A stretch of DNA of 64,000 bases, taken from NCBI GenBank assembly GCA_004352715.1, contig SCFE01000101.1:937244-1001243 (forward strand), in the 5' to 3' direction. The position numbers and the translations under genes are program-made. Position 1 is the stretch's first letter. Every line of letters starts with the position of its first letter. A model generated the notes under the pieces. It did not search any database. It was not told the DNA's origin and saw only the letters and a program-made list of their open reading frames with translations. The stretch comes from Hofstenia miamia. Lineage: Eukaryota; Xenacoelomorpha; Acoela. This document shows positions 13,201 through 27,400 of this stretch, one piece after another.

Positions 13201-16200
13201 CTGAAAATATCCTATCCAATGGAAATTGAAAAACTTGATAACAATTTGGTAAGATCTCGGCAAGTTATTACAACTCCGTTGCAAAATTTACAAAGATTTA
13301 GTAAAATCTTGCCAAGATTTTACCATTTTTACAATGTAATAATAGCATGTAGCACCAAAGACGCAATGCTTTCTATTAACTGTAGTTGTGTTGTATTATT
13401 AGACTTAAGTAAGGCATTCAATTCAATGAATTTTGATATTTTGCAGATAAGCCTATAAATTATAATTTTGGTGATAAATCAATAAATTTAATCATGAACT
13501 TCTTAGAAAACAGACAATAGCGTGTAATACTAAGCAATAACAAATCAAGCAATATTACGATTGACTGTGGGCTATCCCAAGGCACTGTACTTGGCCCTAT
13601 TTTATTTGCAATTTGTGTAAGTGATATAATAAAGCATATTAAACACAGCAAAATTAGCAATATACCCACGACACATTTCTAATAACTAACGCAAAAATGC
13701 TTTGATTCTACAAAACCTTCCAATAGATGTAGAAAAATTAAACGATTATGTTACAAAAATAAGCAACTAAATCTAAATATTGAATAAACCCAATTTAAAT
13801 TTTTCTCACCAAATCCAGAAAGAAATCTAATAACTGATATAGAACTTAAAGATAAATAATGAGCCAATAAAGCAAAGTGAATCAGTCAGCTATTTAGGAG
13901 GTGAGATAGACAACGAATTAAAATTTTGCAAATTTTCTTCTGAATAAGATTCAAAAAATGACTGCAGGCATTAGATATCTTTTTCACTTACGCAATGTAA
14001 TATCAAGCAATTATCATAAACGCCTGATACATGATTTCTACTTGTCTCATTTTCAACATTCGTTTCTTTTTTACTGACCTAAATTCTAAACATCGTATGC
14101 TTCTATCAAAGACATTTAATTCGTGTATAAAAAATCTAAATTTCACAAAAGCATTATGAAGCATACGATTTTTATATTGCAATAATTATAAAATATTATC
14201 TCCGGTTTACCAAATTCATCTGCATATCTTCTCCGGTTTATTTAAATTCAGATCTCAAACATTTCTACTCTTCCTAAGTGACTATGGGCTTGGTAACGCG
14301 ATAGTTAGCGTTTTGAGTGAAAAATTTAGATTGAAATTATGTTGTTTCTTCTTTATATATTTATATACAACTAAGACTTTAATTATTGTGATATAAATGC
14401 AATAATGGGAGATAATTGTAAAAATTAGTAAAATTCATTGTAACAGGGACCATTGAAATTTATTACCACGTAGAACCAATTAGTTTCTTAAGTTTTAATG
14501 GTATTAATGTTCAACTATGCCAATATTTGGTGATAAGATAGTGTGATAATCTTAAAGGAATATAATATTTATCATATACGTATTTTGTAGAGGAAAGTAT
14601 GTTATGATGCAAATGGTATATACTTATAAAGGTGATGCTAATTTCTTGAAATTCCGTTACTGGGTTGTTCATAGATAAAAGAAAACTGAATTTCGCAAAA
14701 AAATTCTGTCTCATTGATGAACCTACGAAGGAGTTGCACATGACACATTTCAATAAAAAATAAATCATTATTGAATAAGTAGCGTCCATTTTAACAGTAA
14801 AAATGAAATTCCGTTACTGCTTGACCAGCTACCTATATTAAACCAAATGACTGATCCCAAACATTTTTGTGTTTAGGTAAAAATTCTAATAACATTCATC
14901 ACATATCATTAAATTGTGGAATAATTTAGACTATAAAACGCTAATAGAAAAGAATTACAAAAAGTTTAGAAAAAAACTAAAGATATCACTTTTAATAAAA
15001 CAATGTGTCACAGACTTCAGGCATTCGAAACATACATCCAATATTGAACCATGGCCTCTTTTAGTAGGCCATGATTGAACACTTACACAATCATTCACAC
15101 AAACATTGATTTTTATTATTATTATTATTAGTATTATATATTGTGTTTGTTTGTTTTGTAGCTATAAATTTGTTTAGATTTTGTTTTATCTGGTATTTTT
15201 AGATAAATGAGTGGGTTTTTTATTTCGTCTAAATGGTAATCCATCTTAATTGAACGCCATTTTCAATGAGTAGAAAACATTCAGCATAAATCACATGCAT
15301 GCAATCTCCAAGAAAGCTTATAATTACGTGTAGTATTGTATTAAGGAAAAAATCATGTGGGAATATTGTTAGTACTGTAAAAATGGTATAACAAACCTTC
15401 CTATACTTAAAAATTCAAACATTTATATTTTACCTGTGGTTACGCAATGAACCATTTTTATTTAGCGCCCTCAGCACCAACTGTAAGTATTGACAGCCAA
15501 TATGAGGATACCATTACCATCACAATCACTGAAACATCTACATCTGATTCTTTTGAAGCATGCATATACACAACAGCTTCTGGATCTGGATCATGTACAT
15601 ATGCAACTGTCACAAGTCCACATACATTTACCTCCTTAACTGCTAGTGAAAACTACACAATTGATGTCAAAGCCGTTTTTGAAACACTCAGTAGTGAACT
15701 AACTAACAATGTACCAGTATATACAGGTAATTCGTTTATTTACTTAGGTACTTGTATATAATATTATATCTACTTATAGGCAACTTGCATGAATGTATAT
15801 ATATATATAAACAGAGTATAATCATGTATATAAATCGATTTGCATGTTGTCTACGAAAACATAAATTAAGCGGCTGCGTAATTGGAATAGTCAAATGATG
15901 TCTATGAAGGTTATCTTGAGAATGGCGATGTTGGAAATGCTGAGATTGCTGTTATTATTTCGGACATTGTAAATAGAGAAAAACGAAAATGTTCATATTG
16001 ACAACATGAGAAATTTTAGTGACTGAAATTAACAGCTATTGCCACGAATAAGTTTACCACACTTTCGATTTGCGACGTTCTTGAGCTGAAAAAACAAATT
16101 TGTTTTTTTAATGATAAGAGCTGCACCCATCTCCTTATTTTTGTTGAATTGAATCACCGGGAGTTGCACCCATCGGGTTAAGCATCTATATTATGTGTAT

Positions 16201-16996
16201 TAATGAGATGCTTCTCAGTGAATTATCGTAAAATAAGCATATATAAAGTATATAGTGCTTGAAAATCAATTATTTTTTTCAATTAAAAATATAATATATT
16301 ATAATATATGATTTTAAAATAAATGCAAACTCCCGGGGTAATGCTATTGTAACCTATATAGTTGTGAAATTCGGGCATGGTTATTGAGTAGTACACAAAA
16401 TATTTAGCTCCATCCGCACCAACGATAGCAATTGACAGCCAATATAAGGATACCATTACCATCACAATCACTGAAACATCTACATCTGATTCTTTTGANT
16501 ATATATATATATATATATATATATTAGAGATGAGTTTGGTGCGGTAATACCACGGTAGCGATTTACACATTTGCGGTGGCTAGCGGTAGAATTAAAACAG
16601 CTTGTGAGGCATAAAAGTTATACAGATAATGTGTTTTGTCTTAGGATTGAAAATCTTTAAGTATTACCTAAAAAACGGTTTTTGAAGCAAAAATAAGAGA
16701 TTTAACATACAAAATATTAAAAGTAATTTTTACATATTTGATATTTCATTGAAATTTTGATAATACCCTAATAAAATTAAACGAAATCACAAAATACTTA
16801 AGAAATTGTCTTTAAAATTTTCAACGAATGATCCATAACTAAAAAGCAATTCAGAAATGTCTATCTTCTCTTACGAAGATAAAAATCGCTATTGTTGCGG
16901 TATACGGCGATACAATTTCATTTATTACGGTGGCTAGTGGTGAAGTTTTTTTCTCTGCGGTGGCAATAATTTAAAAAAACCTGTACCGCGCTCATC

Positions 16997-17034
<38 letters not shown>

Positions 17035-18029
17035 CTTATAAGCAAATTAGTAGAAAGAAGATCATTCGGGATTTTTAAACTACTGCATAAGATGTTCAAA
17101 ATGTTCACTATGGTTATTCAATACTGCATGAAGTCGAGTCATCAAAGTCCATACTGCTTTATTCAGCTGATCTGATGTTATTTCTAGTATTTTGTTTGTC
17201 TGATGAGTGTTTGCATGGCATCAATATTCTACGATTTCTGCTAATATACCCTACTCTTTACCACACACTTCTGCCAATAGTCATTCGGTGCCAAATCCGG
17301 TGATCTTGAAGGCCACAAAAATGGAAAAACACGATTAGTGATGCGGTCGTCGGTGAAGGTTTTTCTAAGAAAAACTTTAACCACAATAGCCACATGTGGA
17401 GGAGCAGCATTCTGTTGGAATAAGGGGATAGGCTAACAACTTCATATAGTTCATAAATTTTCGGCCAATACTACAGCATTTTTCGCTTCATCAATGCTCT
17501 ACAGATGGATTTCATCTTAGAATAATGCCATTTTCAAATGTAGAAAGCATCCAGTATAAATCAAAGGGATGTCTGAAACTAATCAAATTTAAGAGCTCTA
17601 AGTAAACCTATTGTGAAAGTTTCGGTGTAAAAATGTTATAACAAAAGTTCTTATACTTACATTCAATCATTTATATGTTCCACGAGGTTATGTACTAACG
17701 CATTTCCTGTTTAGCGCCCTCAGCACCAACTGTAAGTATTGTCAGCCAATATGAGGATACCATTACCATCACAATCACTGAAACATCTACATCTGATACT
17801 TTTGAAACATGTATATACACAACAGCTTCTGGATCTGGATCATGTACATATGCAACTGTCGCAAGTCCACATACATTTACCTCTTTAACTGCTAGTGAAA
17901 ACTACACAATTGATGTCAAAGCAGTTTTTGAAACACTCAGTAGTGAAGTAACTAGTAACGTCCCTGTATATACAGGTAAGTTTCTTTTTTTAATGTATAT
18001 AAAATTATATCTATTTATATGCGATTTAC

Positions 18030-18063
<34 letters not shown>

Positions 18064-18411
18064 NNNNNNNNNNNNNNNNNNNNNNNNNNNNNNNNNNNNN
18101 NNNNNNNNNNNNNNNNNNNNNNNNNNNNNNNNNNNNNNNNNNNNNNNNNNNNNNNNNNNNNNNNNNNNNNNNNNNNNNNNNNNNNNNNNNNNNNNNNNNN
18201 NNNNNNNNNNNNNNNNNNNNNNNNNNNNNNNNNNNNNNNNNNNNNNNNNNNNNNNNNNNNNNNNNNNNNNNNNNNNNNNNNNNNNNNNNNNNNNNNNNNN
18301 NNNNNNNNNNNNNNNNNNNNNNNNNNNNNNNNNNNNNNNNNNNNNNNNNNNNNNNNNNNNNNNNNNNNNNNNNNNNNNNNNNNNNNNNNNNNNNNNNNNN
18401 NNNNNNNNNNN

Positions 18412-18445
<34 letters not shown>

Positions 18446-21400
18446 TTTAAATAAAAACGTTTCGACTATATTATAGTCATCGTCAGTTTACAATTGCAAT
18501 TAAAAAAATACTAATTTAAAATATTCTACACTATGTTAATTATATTGCATATACTAAGAAATTTTTATTTCATTTTTTCCCAAATTGCAGTGCTTATTTA
18601 AAATTTTTTCTTTGTTATGTTGTTTTATAATTCATGCCTCACATATCTCAGTGTGGGTAGTTCTCATTGCTATTTCCAAATTTGTTTTCTTCAGTTCGTG
18701 GTGGTGGTGGAATATTTCGATTTCTAGGTGACCCAATCAGAATATTAAATACCCGAACCCGACTACTAAATTTACTACCCGTAACCCAAACGAAACGTAG
18801 ATTTTGATTCGAAATATTCACTTCTTAAATCATTGCCATTAATTGCATCAATAAATGTTTGCTTGTACTCTAATCCAACCCGACAATTTGATACCCGAAC
18901 TCGACAAGACCCGTGATACAAAATCGGGCGGGTTTAATCGGGTACCAGATCTCATTCTCTAATTTGCACTAAAGAAAAGAAATTGTTACTGCTTATGTTA
19001 TCCAAATAATTACCATTACTACTGGAGTATCTCAAGATTACATTTTGGGAGCTTCTCAGATTCATTTTAATTCTTGTTGCTTATTTTGTAAGTGTTCCTC
19101 GATCTCGGACATTTATTCAAAATTATACTAACGATATTTCGGAGAACCACATTTCTTTCTGGTCGCAGCATTTAGAATTCTCACCATTAGGAGTCGAATA
19201 GAATTTCTATATTTGAACCCTTCTATTTTAGTAATTCTTTTACATCCTTCAATCAATGGGAAATATGAGTGAACATTCATTAGGATAATTGAGATCCTTA
19301 CTGAATTAAAAAACGTTGACTACTTTTACGTTTAAAAGCGTTTTCTAACTATTTTTCGATATTAATAAAACCAGTGTGTTAAACCAAGATATTATTTAAA
19401 CTTCAAAATTTGATTAATGTTTATGCACATATTTAATCTACATATGATGAAAAACATATATACATGTAAGCATTCTGCATTTTTTGCATCTGAATACATT
19501 TTCACATAAATATTGAGCATCCTAAATTTTCATCAAATTTAATTTCAGTTTTGCATAAATCATGCTTGGCATATTTAAGACTAAATTTCAAAGACGATAC
19601 ACAGTCTAAACTGAGTTTCTTTATCATTGATTTATGAATTTCTTGTCTATCTATTAAAACCTTAAGATAATAATTTAGCGCCATCGGCACCAACAGTAAC
19701 TATTGATAGCCAATATAAAGACAACATTACTATTATCATCGCTGAAACATCAACGTCTGAGAGTTTTAAGGCATGTATATACACAACAGCTTCTGGATCT
19801 GCATCATGTACATATGCAACTGTCACAAGTCCTCATACGTTTACCTCCTTAACTGCTAGTGAAGATTACACAATAGATGTCAGAGCAGTTTATGAAACTC
19901 TAGAAAGTGAAACAACAAGCGAAACTCCAGTATATACTGGTAAGTAACTTAGTTTGTATATTTATAAATTTGGGTGTATAACTATTTCTTTGGTTAAAGT
20001 AAACTTATATATTTCAACACTACAAAAATATAAATACACTTTTTACTTCAAATTTAATAGAAATTCCTATTAATGATTACCAATAATATTCGTTATTAAT
20101 CGTTTCATGCTCATGAATTTGGCGAAGCTTTGAGCTTAGAAAACTGACCCGTTTCAATGAAGTTCGTATGCTTAATTCATCGAAATGTGCTTTAAGCTTT
20201 CTCCATAATTCTCCAACTTCCCTTTCCCTACTTTGGTACTGCTATATTTATTACTATTGTCATGTTTCCTCTTTCTCCCTCAATCACTTTTCTTGTATGT
20301 ATTTTGAAGTTCAATAGTATATTTACCTTCTCATCTTCTGAGTCCTCTGTGACTTATGCCTATATTACTTATCTTCTGCTTCTGATCCATAATGCCTACT
20401 CAAGTTTGAATGTCCTGACTTGCCATGAGTGAACATCTACACTTCTACTTCTTCGGTACTAACTTTTTACAGCCGGCCATTAAATGGTGTATTGTCTCTA
20501 CTTCTTTCTGCACTTGTCGTCTACCACAGTTTTTCTGTCTACATGCTGTCCCATCATTTCTTCTATTTGTCTTTTTATTTCTGTATTCTTTAAACATTTG
20601 CTGCTTTCTTATTTATCACAGTACTTTCCATGTATTGTTTCTCCAATGCCTTTTTTATCTCTATTCCTCTCTGGTAGGCTCTTATATTTTGCCCGCAATT
20701 TTCATCTTCCTTAACTATTTACTGATATTCAGTAGTGATACTTAGGTTGCTTAACTGCATATATATTTAGTCATAATGCATCTGTAGAGCTACCTCAGCA
20801 CATGGGAATCCTTTCACTCCTTGCTGCCTTGACTTACCAGACTATTGATGTATCCATCTCACCTCATTCTTATTCCACCTAACAATTTTACCGATTAATC
20901 TGCACAAGAGAAAATCTTACTGCATTATTTCCTAATGATGCTATTGTCCTTCATTGTCTATCTAGTTCCTCGTATACCGCTCTTCTTATTTCTAAACTTC
21001 ATATTTTCGATTGCCTCCTTAGTTACTAGCCTACATTTTCTCAATCTATCAGCCTCGTCTATCAGTTCCATTCTTGCACTTTCTATATATTTCTACTTGT
21101 CAACCCTACACTTGTTCTAATCTTACATATTTGCTGCCTGATATTAATCACTTTATTCTCAATTCTTGATTATGCTGCTTTTGTCTTTCTTAGCTTGCCT
21201 TCTGCTCTTAATGACCACACCTCTGTGATGTTCTTAGCTTGAATCCTCGCAAGTACTTTGTTAGCCTTTGTTGTTTCTACTGCTAACTTTCTTCTTTTGA
21301 TTCCCCTTGTAGCTGGTAGCTTAGTTTTCTGATTTTGTGCTATACTTATCGCTTAATTCCTGTTTCAGTTTAAACTCTATTGGTTCTAGCACTTCTTGTA

Positions 21401-24400
21401 ATTTTTCAACCACTTCTGCCTTCTTTGTTTAGCTTCCTCAATGTTTCCTTTTCTTTTACTTCTATCTAGCTGCAACTTTCTCAGCTACTCTGCAAGCCTC
21501 TGCTCGCCTCTACTCAGTAGCCTTTAGGCCTGTAATTTCGGGGTTACTCTACCAGTCAACAGACTGAAGAGTGCGTGTCAACAGAACAAGTCCGTGACTC
21601 CTCCCCTGGAAGTGTACCCGCTAAGGCCGGATTAATCATGCTTGACCTCTGGCGACCCCTGGCACGCAGAGTGCTGATCTGTGTTGAGTCTGATCAGCAG
21701 AGAGTGAAGCCGAAGGCCGAGCTTCATGAGAGGGTTGCGCCTCTCTACAGCTTTCGCCAACCAAGGCTACTAACTGAGGTAACTCGTGAGCACCTGCGTC
21801 TGCCTGTTATGGAGATCCTGATTATTTAGGAGATATTTATACACTTGAAGTGCAAAGCACCAAGTGACGTCCTAAAATCTCCGTAACTTAGAATGTCGGA
21901 TCATAACTAAAACCCATGACAAAGCAAAGCTCCCTCATAGGTAAGGCTCAGCAAATGCTGGCCTAGGCCTATCTAGAGGCCAGAGACAGAGGAAAATCCT
22001 CTGTATAACTGCCCTCGTAGACGCACTCTACGGCTCTGGGCATAGACGTCGCCGTCTGCTCCACAGAACAGACAGTCTCACATCATCATCACCGCCCCCA
22101 TATGTGCAAAGCACACATGGCAGCACCTTCATCTACCCTATTGTTTAACGTCCACTTTTGGTTCGGGACTCCGCAAAGCGACGCGCCCATCAAGTATTGG
22201 CTCAGCGTCTCCGCCTACCCAGGAACCACCACATGGAGGTTACTCTCCAGGACGATTCAGGCATAGCCCTTGGGTTCCCAAGGCCTGTAATTACTTTTTT
22301 CCCACTATTCTAAAATCTTCTTCAAATAATCTTTCTCATTGGGCCTACTTCTTGTTTAAAACTTAAATGCTATTTTGATCTGATCCTTTGTCCACTTATA
22401 TCGTTTTACATTAGGCTCTGGGAATCATATACTGCCATCTCTTGAATACAAACTCCCAAGTATATCAGAAGTTTCTTACTACTCTGACGATTTCAGTCCA
22501 TGTTTGCCTAAGGCCTAAGATAACTCTCTGTCCTTTGATCCTTTCACAGTTGCGCGACACATCATTACCAATTTGCGCCTCGCCAATTGTACCACCTACC
22601 ATAGCGCATCATTGAGAATGAAAATGTTTCAGATTTCAGTACCAAAAGTGAACAATGTGAATGCAATGAATAGCAAACTATTGATAAGTATAGAGAAATT
22701 TGGGATGAATTAGAGATTGTGGACAGCTCACTAGGAACAGCAGACTCAACACAAAATGCATACGAAGGATGACACAAATGGGGAATGGTGAGAGCATAAA
22801 AAGTAAGCTCTCATATTTCCTTGAATTCGGTGAGAAATAATACCTTAGCATCTGCACTAGAAGAAACATAAAGATTGAGAATACTTCTAAAATCCCATTA
22901 AATGTCAGTAATAATTTTCAATCACTGTTTGATTTTGCAGATATAGACACTTTTCTAAATTATAATTCCTCATTTGGGTTCGAGCCTCTTTTGAACTTTT
23001 TGAAATCCATCGCCTTTATTAATATTAGTCGATAAAAAATCAGGAGTAATTTGAGACAGCAATTGCTTCATCTAGAATTTTACGTAAGCCTCAGTTTGCC
23101 AAATTTTAGGCTAGCGACATTAAGGACACGACTGATGTAGCAGCTATGCAAGTCATGAATTTCCCTCTATAGAACATTGAAATAACATCTTTTAATTGTT
23201 TATGGTCTCTACATAGATTAAAGAACTACAAAAAGTTTCTTATTTTATTAATCTCGCCATTATAATCTAGATATCTAAGATGTATGTCATAGCAAGCATA
23301 AAACACTAAAATGTCACACACATCATTTCCAAATGTTCGTAAACATTTAATTTTATTATGACAAATTTACACGATCAACCGCGAAACAAAGAATTTTATT
23401 ATTTTTTTGCTCATTAATACCAGGTTGTTCACTAAGTACTTGAATTCAAGAATTGTGCTTGATACTTGAAAATGCATACTTGGCCCTTCTCAGAAGTACT
23501 CACTTTAATTGACAGTGTAAGTTCTTGTGATTATGTTTTTAATAGTGTTTATCTCCCTCTCTCCCCCAATATAAATACAAAATTTAAACAACAATTCTAT
23601 ATTTTCTGGCTTTACCAGTAACATCAGCAGTAGTTAAGACATTTTTGTAAAACAGGAATTACCTTAGGGCCACTTAGAGTGAAGCAAAATCCACAGGCAA
23701 CCTTAAAGCTTTTGTTTGTTTGCTACAACGAAAATTTTTATCGTTGTTGAAGATATTATAAACATACTTGAAATATTTGCTTTTTTTGAATACTTGATAA
23801 TACGCACTAGGAAAAATAGTTGAAGTATTTCATTCTACTTGATACTTGGTACATGCGATGCTTGTTAATCCCCTGCTTCATGCAGTGTTGGGAGCCGGCC
23901 GGCTTAGCCGTTGGATGTGTTGGCATTTCCAAAAATAATTTAATCAAAATTTATTGGAATAAATTTATTTTGAAATAAAATTGGTTCATCATTTCAATAC
24001 ATAGTTTGAAATACATTTAAAAGAAAAAGTATAATATATTTGCCAGTAATTTATTCATTATTGCTAGAATAAGCAGTTATATCGAAACGCATGTATGGTA
24101 TTTGTTAATATTATTTTGTTCTATATTTTGATACTATTTCATATACTTGTATGAAAGTTAAAACATAGATACAATCTTAACCTGTTTTAAGTATGATTCA
24201 GTTACATATTAATTACAAAATTTAATTGCAAATTTCTGTCCGAATTCATAAAAAACATTTATGTAGATATATTAGTGAGGTTCTCTCACTTTTCATGGGG
24301 TTAAAGAAAATTGTTTAGCTCCGTCAGAACCAACCGTAAATATTGACAGCCAATATGAGGACAATGTTACAATTACAATCACTGAAACGTCAACATCTAC

Positions 24401-27400
24401 TACCTTTGAAGCATGTATATACTTAACGGATTCAGGAACGTGTACATATGCAATTGTAGAAAGCCCTCACACATTTCCCTCCTTAACACCCAGTGAAGAC
24501 TACACAATTGATGTGATAGCAGTTTTTCAAACTCTCAGCAGTGAGACGACCAGAAACGTTCCAGTATATACTGGTAAGTCGTTGAAAATCTTGAATGAAA
24601 CATAATTATGATTGTTAATAGTGACTATATATATATATATATATATATAAATTATATGAGTTTAGATTTGGCGATTCGTACATTTTCCTTAAATCCACTA
24701 TAAATGCTATTCAAATAATGGAAAGGGATAAGGGCTAGTTTTAAACTTCGCTTAGGGTATTTGTCTGACTTTCAAAAGCTGACCCTAACTAGTATTTTAA
24801 CACATGCACAAGATTAATTTGTGGACAATAGACTAATGACTAAGCCGTAATTTGGGATAATTATAATGCGTCATTTTAACACCTTTTAGCTTGCGCGGCA
24901 AAGCTCTTATATCCGAACCGATTTATGGGTAGGGATTGCGTCAGGTTCGGGGTGTTTTTCCATTTTTCTTGTGATAATGTAGTGCGCATATAATTTATGT
25001 TTGAAACAGAGTTCTCAACACAACCAAACCCAAACATGATCCGACTTAGTTTAGGGCTTGGGTTGGATTTAGGTCTATTTTTTGTTACATGTCAAAAGCT
25101 CCTAATTAACCAATGTAATAAGCGTAGCAGAAGACATTCACAGTTGAAAAATTATCAGTGTCTGGGTTGAAACTGCATGCACTGCTATCCGAATATCACC
25201 TTTGAGAATCTATATAGTTTAAGAAAATTCTATAGATCTACAAAGTTTGTGTTATAATTTTCTAGTAGAAATCGACAAAGAATAAAATTTTTTCAAAAAA
25301 AAGTATTTCTGTTGGAGACTAATTTCAATGAGCCAGTTAGATTTGTGTAGAAATAATGAAATTTCCCCTTTTTAAGCATCAGAGATCGATTTGGCGATTT
25401 ATACTATAGGGAAGCTAAATTTTTGGAGATTTTTAATACGAAATTCAATTTTTCATAATATAAATTCCCAGTTACAAATATATATATATATTGGAGTATT
25501 CCACACAATTGACATTTTTGCATGCCTGTCTTCTAGATATAAATTTTAATATGTACCATGGATTAATATTTAACTACTCTATTTTAGCACCGACAGCGCC
25601 CACATTGAATGTCACTCTACAAATAAAGGATAAAATAGGAGTTACATTTAGTGAAACCTCCACCACAATGAGTTTCAAAATCTGCATTTTCCTAACTGAT
25701 TCGGGATCTTGTACGTTTACAACAGAAACAAGCCCACATGAGTTTAGTTCCCTAACTCCTAGTGAAAACTACACCATCATCGTAAGAGCAGTGTTCCAAA
25801 CCTTAGAGAGTTTTGAAACTAAGCATTTTCCTACGTATACAGGTAATTTAATATATAAATGTGTACAAATGTATTGATTAAGCAGTTACATTGTATTTTC
25901 TGAAACATGAAATGCTGTATATATATAATTTCCCAGTATTTATTGATATTTTTTGTACATGCAAGTATATGTACCATTAATGTTTTTTTAGCTCCTGACA
26001 CTACTACAATAACTCATGAGAATAGAACCAATGTTTCGATTGCTGTCTCATATGTTGCTGCCACCACTGCTACCAATTATGATATTTGTATCTACTTAAT
26101 TGATGAAGCACGGAACTGTAGCTATAGTTCTGAATCTTCCCCTTACATATTTACAGGACTTTCCCCTGGATTCGAATATGTGATAGAAGTACTAGCCAGT
26201 TACTACGGCGTCAATGGAGTTCTAGTGAATATGACAGATCATACAGGTAGTCACTTAATTAGAAGTCATATTGTAGGCCCTTGTACTAGAAATTTTTAAG
26301 CACGGGAGCGAGGATCCCCACATTTGTCCTTGTGGAGACTCTTGTGGGGATTTGCGGGGAAAAAGTTTGCTAACTGGCTCAAATAATTCTAAAAATTTAT
26401 AAATTCCAAACTAGAAAATAGCTATTGAATTTTACTATGAAGAAGTAATGATTAAGATTTTAAGAATTTTATTAAAATTTTACATATATTATTACATATT
26501 AAAATATACCTGAAATCCTCAGTGTCTAGAATTGATAGTATTGGAATATTTAACAGTTTTGTCGAAAAAATGCTGAGGGAATTTATTTTGTAAAGTGCGA
26601 TATGGGACTTGTGGTGTGGATTTGTATATATTTCCTGTGATGTGGTGTGGATTGTGTGTCCAAAAATTTCTGCCTACGGAAAGAATGTCAAAATGTAAAG
26701 CTGAAATTTGTTAATAAAATTTCGTATATATAGCCTAAAATATAAAAGGCTTCATACCAATTCGAATCGAAATTGATGTTATTGTGAAAATGATGAAAAT
26801 TTTATATTTTAATTCCATATAATCTGGTTGTTTTTGACTTTGGGATGCCTTATAAAATGATTGAGTAAAATAGTGGGATTCTTAGAATCAGTTTGTAGAG
26901 ATTAAGGTATGCCAAATGACATTTTCATTGGAAAACTAGTGCAAAACAAGCACTTAGACGTAGTTCTTGATATGCTGAAAACAATGTATTTTTATTTTCG
27001 GTACCACATCTTGTAAGACGATTTCCAATACATGTAAATATAAAATTATTTTTTCAAGACAAGAAAATCATATTCAAAAGTATATTGCTGTAAACACGAT
27101 TTAATTTAAAAAATTTGTGATAAGATAACCGTGAATTTTGTAGAAGATATCAAATTATGCAAACAAATTGTTGCAGAAAGTACTGGGGCAAAATGTCAAA
27201 AATATCCATTTAAACGCCAAATAAGAAGAACTAGAAAGGAATTTTCAGAATTTCAAAGAAATTTCAATAAAAAGTCATGGCAACATGCACGTGACTACAA
27301 TGGAAAATGCGATACTTTATTGCCCTTGTCACCTCTAAGAATTTATTGAGAAATATTTTTCTTATGATTTTGAAATTATATGTTTCAACTTAGTGACCAA

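Noticed and set aside
18019-18450. Long open frames made of IYIYIY and X through the TA tracts and gaps (also at 45124-45653, 46557-46848, 48017-48304, 62335-62517)
   Set aside because: They are translations of (TA)n and assembly Ns and have no protein meaning.
20425-20745. 106-codon plus-strand frame rich in F, L and C, looking like a membrane protein
   Set aside because: It is the complement of AAG/GAA-rich LINE coding sequence on the minus strand; hydrophobicity follows from composition.
27131-27349. 72-codon basic frame in a long intron
   Set aside because: No recognisable domain, and it cannot be joined in phase to the FN3 exons.
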